From Ornithinibacillus sp. 4-3 (lineage in GTDB: Bacteria; Bacillota; Bacilli; Bacillales; Amphibacillaceae), in the NCBI RefSeq assembly GCF_040958695.1, contig NZ_CP162599.1, forward strand, positions 3,320,001 to 3,384,000: a DNA stretch of 64,000 nucleotides. Direction: 5' to 3'. The position numbers and the translations under genes are program-made. The notes beneath the pieces are model-generated. The model was not told the origin of the DNA, did no database searches, and saw nothing but the letters and a program-made list of their open reading frames with translations. This document shows positions 60,320 through 64,000 of the stretch, in pieces. Positions within the stretch are counted from its first letter, which is position 1. Each line of letters begins with the position of its first letter.

Positions 60320-60336
60320 TGAAGCTTCATTGACTT
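60313..60336. promoter_or_regulatory. Perfect 24-bp palindrome overlapping the hutP -35 box
   Basis: The half-site AAGTCAATGAAG is followed directly by its exact complement. The downstream half contains the TTGACT -35 box. With no loop and no T-run it does not look like a terminator; an operator for a dimeric repressor is more likely. It also lies 49 bases beyond the stop of the MmgE/PrpD gene. Confidence 0.6.
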
Positions 60337-60384
60337 CCCATCAAAATGTAATCCTTCGAATACTTCACAAGCTGATTTCTCTAA

Positions 60385-61728
60385 TTATTTTACTTCTCGA
60401 AATAAAGAAATCAATTTTTCCAAGTCTTTAACTGAATTCATTTCCTCAACTAAGTTAGGAATATTTTTCAATTTTTCATTACCACTGATTACACTATTAA
60501 ATTTCCCTTTAATATCTCGCGTACCTTTCGGATAAAATCCTTTTTCTGCAAAGGTTGTTTGGTTGTTTAGTATAATTTCAACATGTGTGAATCTTGCATC
60601 TTTATTTATTGATACTGATTCAGCGTTTTCATCATATAAACGCTCTACTTTATTCATTAATGCTTTTATATCTTCACGAATTTCTTGTTCTTTAAAAAAT
60701 TCTACTCCTAAGTTTCCTTCTATAATGGCGACTGCTGCTACATACTCCATACTAAACCTGCCATCGTATCCATTCTTAGGATTTCTAACAATCAATGCAG
60801 CATCTCCATCAGGTGGAAATGTGATATTTATCTTTGAAATGTCTTTATTAGAAAATAAATTTTGCTTCTTCCATTTTAATATAATATCAGCTGCTACATG
60901 GGTTGCAAAACAACAAGGATACGGCTTGTATTGTAATCCTGGTTCTAGAATTTGCCATGGCTCTCCCCAATTCTGTACTGCTGTTTCAGGTATTGAATCT
61001 CCTGAGCCATAAGCGGCAAAGAAACTTATAGGGCCATCAAAAACTTCCTCTGATCCTTTTAATCCTTTTTCAGCTAATAATACAGCCATCAGTCCAGCCT
61101 GAGCAGCTAATCCAGCATGAAGTGGTTTAGTTGGCGAGCCAAAATGAATTTTTAAACCACTCGCTTGGGTTGCAGCTAAACCTATAGCATTCGTAATTTC
61201 TTCTATATTTAAATTTAATAAATATGCCCCCGCTGCCGCTGCACCAATCCCACCTATTACTGAAGTACTATGAAAGCCTTTATGTTCATATATGTTTCCT
61301 AAGGCCTTCCCTACTTTGCCAGCTACTTCTATTCCGACAATATATGCTTTCAACAAATCCCTAGCACTACACTTTCGGACTTCAGCTAATGAGAATAACA
61401 CAGGTAAAATTACTGTACTTGGATGTCCGCCCATTCCACTATGAACATCATCGAAATCTAAGGCATGTCCAGCATAGCCATTATAGAGTACAGCATTTAA
61501 TTGTCCCACCTTCTGTTTTTTTCCATAAACTGTTGTTTGTTCCACAGCATCGCTGTTCACAATAGTATCCCATATTATGTTAAGGTTAGGATCTGTAGTT
61601 CCTGGAAAGGCAGATGCTAAAAAATCAAGGATTCCCAGTCGTGCTTCTTCCATGGCTTTATCGCTCTGCGAAGGATCAGACATATAAATTAATTCAGCTA
61701 ATTTTTTTGTCAACGTCACATTATCCAT
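60385..61728 (-). CDS. MmgE/PrpD family protein
   Basis: Cytoplasmic protein of 447 residues in the family of 2-methylcitrate dehydratase, iminodisuccinate epimerase and immune-responsive gene 1. Family blocks are GILDFLASAFPG, NGYAGHALDFDDVHSGMGGHPSTVILP near residues 83-109, GFHSTSVIGGIGAAAAGAYLL and KPYPCCFATH. Members act on tri- or dicarboxylic acids. No citrate-synthase-like prpC or prpB gene is near. Instead the neighbours are an ABC receptor and an argininosuccinate-lyase-like gene in the same orientation, 38 and 42 bases apart. That arrangement recalls iminodisuccinate-type degradation, an inference. The ribosome site (AAAGGGTG) is rather far from the ATG. Confidence 0.88.
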   Translation of the reverse strand: MDNVTLTKKLAELIYMSDPSQSDKAMEEARLGILDFLASAFPGTTDPNLNIIWDTIVNSDAVEQTTVYGKKQKVGQLNAVLYNGYAGHALDFDDVHSGMGGHPSTVILPVLFSLAEVRKCSARDLLKAYIVGIEVAGKVGKALGNIYEHKGFHSTSVIGGIGAAAAGAYLLNLNIEEITNAIGLAATQASGLKIHFGSPTKPLHAGLAAQAGLMAVLLAEKGLKGSEEVFDGPISFFAAYGSGDSIPETAVQNWGEPWQILEPGLQYKPYPCCFATHVAADIILKWKKQNLFSNKDISKINITFPPDGDAALIVRNPKNGYDGRFSMEYVAAVAIIEGNLGVEFFKEQEIREDIKALMNKVERLYDENAESVSINKDARFTHVEIILNNQTTFAEKGFYPKGTRDIKGKFNSVISGNEKLKNIPNLVEEMNSVKDLEKLISLFREVK

Positions 61729-61766
61729 ACTAAAATCTACACCCTTTTATCTATTCATAGATTTTT

Positions 61767-63386
61767 TTAATCTTCTATAGATGTATTCCAAAAAATAGGG
61801 ACATTCATGAACATCTCATAGCCCTCTACTTTATTAGATAAAGCATCAAGCTGACTATAATGTCCAACTACAATAACGGGTTTCTCTTTCCAAAAAGTTG
61901 TTTGTAATTTCTCATATTCTTCTTTAGCACTCTCTTGCGTTTGTGAAGCTCTAATATTCTTTAAATGTTCATCTATCTCTGCACTATTTGTCCAACCAGG
62001 ATAATCAGCTTTAGAATCTAGAAATAAATATTGTAATGGTGTTGGTTGCGGGGACCAACTATGAATGACCAATTCCCATTTATCAGGATCTTTTCTATTA
62101 TCAAGCCATGTTGGATAATCCATAATATCTAATTTCACATTCATACCAATATTTTGTAATTGTTCTTGAAGAGGGATTGCTCCTTGATATTGGAACATAG
62201 ATTCCTTCGTTACAATAATCCTTATCTCTTCTCCATCATATCCAACCTCTTCTAAAAGCTTTTTAGCTTCATCAGGATCATATTTTTCGTATTCATCCAT
62301 ACCTGCATCTGAATACCATGTTGTGTTGACTTTTGTAACCAAGCTCGGATCCAATTCGAAGTAATCGGAATTTGTTAAAATAGATGTCATGATAGCTTCT
62401 TTATCAATAGCTAAATTAACAGCGTCTCTCGCTCTGACATCTGTGAACAATCCTTTCTGCTTATTGAAATTAATCGTTTCAATTCCAATTGTCGCATGCA
62501 TTAAATTTACTTCATTGCTGCTCTCTAATTGTGGTACAGCATCTAACTCTACTTCTGGTATTACATCATATTCACCACTAATTAATCCGCTTACTCTTGT
62601 AGCAGTGTCTGGAACATGATAGAAATATAATTCATCGACTAGGGCCTCTTTTTTCCCTGCTAATCCTCCAGAAGTATTAGATAGTGGAGTATAGTTATCA
62701 AATTTCACTAATTTAATATATTGATCTTGTTTTAATTCTTCAAATTTAAAAGGACCTGTACCAACATATTCTTTAACCCCAGTTTCGTCTGCTGCTTCAA
62801 TTATTTCTTTAGGCATTATAGCTGGAAACTGTGTTAAAACTGCTAATGACTCTACTAAAACATAAGATGGATTTTCAACATTTAAGATAACTGTATATTC
62901 ATCTGCTGCTTCCCACGTAGATTCTCCTAATTCAGATTTAGCTGCTGAAGAAAATTCTTGCCATCTTTGCATTGATGCTACGACATCTTCTGCTTTCATT
63001 TCTTCTCCATTATGAAATTGAACACCCTCCCTTAGCAGAAAAGTGATAATCTTACCGTCATCACTTATTTCATATGATTCTGCTAACATAGGCTCTATCT
63101 CATTATTCGCATTTACAGTTACTAGTGTTTCAAAAATATTAGGGCCTATATTTCTCGGACCTGAATCTGTAGTAATGTGAGGGTCTAGCGCTGAAGGCAA
63201 GGAATTCCATCCTATTTTTAAAACACCTCCAGCATCATTTTCATCTTCAGATTCATCGTCTTCATTTTGGACTCCATCATTTGTTTCTTTTTGATCATTA
63301 TTATTTTCTGATGTCGTTTCAGCATTACATCCAACAATTAACGAAATGATAAATAGTAATATTAAAATGAGCAGACTCTTTTTCAT
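61767..63386 (-). CDS. Orphan family-5 substrate-binding lipoprotein in the MmgE/PrpD-lyase cluster
   Basis: Receptor of 539 residues. ATG at 63386, 6 bases after GGGGAG. Lipobox IVGC (Cys20), then an Asn/Glu/Asp linker of about 35 residues. Blocks are LPSALDPHITTDSGPRN, FLLREGVQFHNGEEM, KEYVGTGPFKFEEL, and MDYPTWLDNR where relatives have YDWPT; the tail is FWNTSIED. It is the most divergent member of the orphan clade. It is packed between the lyase and MmgE/PrpD genes, so the three form one operon and probably share a substrate. Confidence 0.92.
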   Translation of the reverse strand: MKKSLLILILLFIISLIVGCNAETTSENNNDQKETNDGVQNEDDESEDENDAGGVLKIGWNSLPSALDPHITTDSGPRNIGPNIFETLVTVNANNEIEPMLAESYEISDDGKIITFLLREGVQFHNGEEMKAEDVVASMQRWQEFSSAAKSELGESTWEAADEYTVILNVENPSYVLVESLAVLTQFPAIMPKEIIEAADETGVKEYVGTGPFKFEELKQDQYIKLVKFDNYTPLSNTSGGLAGKKEALVDELYFYHVPDTATRVSGLISGEYDVIPEVELDAVPQLESSNEVNLMHATIGIETINFNKQKGLFTDVRARDAVNLAIDKEAIMTSILTNSDYFELDPSLVTKVNTTWYSDAGMDEYEKYDPDEAKKLLEEVGYDGEEIRIIVTKESMFQYQGAIPLQEQLQNIGMNVKLDIMDYPTWLDNRKDPDKWELVIHSWSPQPTPLQYLFLDSKADYPGWTNSAEIDEHLKNIRASQTQESAKEEYEKLQTTFWKEKPVIVVGHYSQLDALSNKVEGYEMFMNVPIFWNTSIED

Positions 63387-63428
63387 AGGTTTCTCCCCTT
63401 TGATTAATTTCTTTTAAAAATTAATTCA

Positions 63429-64000
63429 TTACAGATAGTTTTCAAACTCCGTTCTCAGTTTATGCTCTGCTTCTTTTAATTTACTGCGTTTATTTTCTAG
63501 CCAACCTAAATCAGTCAGTATTTTCTCTTCCTCAATTCCAAGCATTCTTTCAACTTCAGATGGTTGCGGTCCACCTAATACCGCAGCATTTCTTACCATG
63601 GTTTCTGGTTTTAAAATACTGTAGAAATCCTGTTCTGATAATGGAAGATCTTCTATTTGAAATTTAAAGGTTTTAGCCGTATCACTATATAATTTTTGTG
63701 CAATAGAATAAGGTATTTCTAATGGGACAAGTTGATGTTCTTTGCCATAGGTTACAATTTCAGACGCGAAATGGTGACTTATTCTAAATGGGACATCATA
63801 TTCCTTTTGTAACTCCACAGCCAATTCTGTAATCATTGTATAATCACTCGTCACTTCTTTTAACGCTCTTTCTTCATCAAAGACAAAAATCCCGATAGCT
63901 TTTTTGAGTAGTTCAAGCATTTCTGTAGACAATTTAACGGCATTTAAAGGCATATAAGGATACGAATCAATTATTTCAAGTTTATAATCAACTAAGCCAT
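63429..64000 (-). CDS. Argininosuccinate-lyase-like protein (fumarase/aspartase superfamily), N-terminus beyond window
   Basis: The frame is open to the window edge: codons upstream of the Met at 63953 read GLVDYKLEIIDSYPY without a stop. The visible 190 residues match the C-terminal third of ArgH-type lyases: a long helix (KLSTEMLELLKKAIGIF), the FDEERALKEVTSDYTMITELAVELQ segment (V..D..R.....T.T.LA), VPFRISHHFASEIV, which corresponds to PFREAHHIVG, and a C-terminal GGPQPSEVERML. The catalytic loop (SSxMPxKxNP) lies outside. The enzyme should cleave a C-N bond of an N-substituted aspartate with release of fumarate. It is the first visible gene of the operon with the receptor and MmgE/PrpD genes. 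A true biosynthetic argH would normally follow argG, which cannot be judged here. Confidence 0.78.
   Translation of the reverse strand, partial: GLVDYKLEIIDSYPYMPLNAVKLSTEMLELLKKAIGIFVFDEERALKEVTSDYTMITELAVELQKEYDVPFRISHHFASEIVTYGKEHQLVPLEIPYSIAQKLYSDTAKTFKFQIEDLPLSEQDFYSILKPETMVRNAAVLGGPQPSEVERMLGIEEEKILTDLGWLENKRSKLKEAEHKLRTEFENYL

Noticed and set aside
1..64000. CRISPR arrays, tRNA or rRNA genes and known riboswitches
   Set aside because: I looked through the intergenic regions and saw no regularly spaced direct repeats, cloverleaf-like sequences or recognisable riboswitch cores.

Overview
The window is AT-rich, densely coded chromosomal DNA of a low-GC Gram-positive bacterium of the family Bacillaceae. 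The evidence is consensus Shine-Dalgarno sites with many TTG/GTG starts, CcpA-type cre boxes, a HutP-antiterminated hut locus, a BmrC/BmrD-type exporter and lipoprotein-type solute receptors. Oceanobacillus or a near relative is my best guess, from recall of protein families and not from a search.

The theme is uptake and breakdown of peptides and amino-acid-like compounds. Eleven family-5 (oligopeptide/dipeptide/nickel type) substrate-binding lipoproteins lie in 64 kb, but only three complete ABC transporters: 11431-16732 (+), 27401-32902 (-) and 47595-53165 (-). Eight binding proteins are orphans. Seven of these form one clade, with a TATxRD-like N-terminal block and a C-terminal WN(x)S tail. 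They sit beside catabolic or transport genes: an M20 peptidase, an SLC13-type permease, an S9 peptidase, proline dehydrogenase, histidine ammonia-lyase, and an MmgE/PrpD plus argininosuccinate-lyase-like pair.

Layout. 1-6467: two tandemly duplicated orphan receptors split by an IS1182-type insertion sequence, then an M20 peptidase. 6790-10327: SLC13-type permease and a convergent orphan receptor. 10696-17553: operon of HAD hydrolase, complete ABC transporter and metallophosphoesterase. 17606-24834: two related orphan receptors with an S9 peptidase and proline dehydrogenase. 24994-33351: MarR-type regulator, second ABC transporter and two M24-fold proteins, the first lacking metal ligands. 33573-36151: LysR regulator and amidohydrolase. 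36216-39979: BmrCD-like multidrug exporter. 40106-45871: orphan receptor, 2-hydroxyacid dehydrogenase, unknown membrane-anchored protein, YesN-like AraC regulator and a VanX-like dipeptidase. 46248-54411: third ABC transporter between two M20 hydrolases. 54760-56006: divergent small HTH protein and an S24-type repressor that looks non-cleavable. 56106-60029: orphan receptor, hutH, hutP. 60385-64000: MmgE/PrpD protein, orphan receptor and lyase, running off the right edge.

Regulatory and repeat DNA is informative. The hutP-hutH gap carries an intrinsic terminator preceded by a textbook HutP site (three NAG triplets spaced by 4 nt). Upstream, hutP has a near-consensus promoter whose -35 box lies inside a perfect 24-bp palindrome, and a MITE-like repeat fills most of the hutP leader. 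A longer relative of that element lies at 45913-46192, and a second repeat family occurs at 15766 and 19534. Several intergenic regions carry cre-like boxes, and both minus-strand transporter operons have a hairpin between the receptor and the first permease gene.
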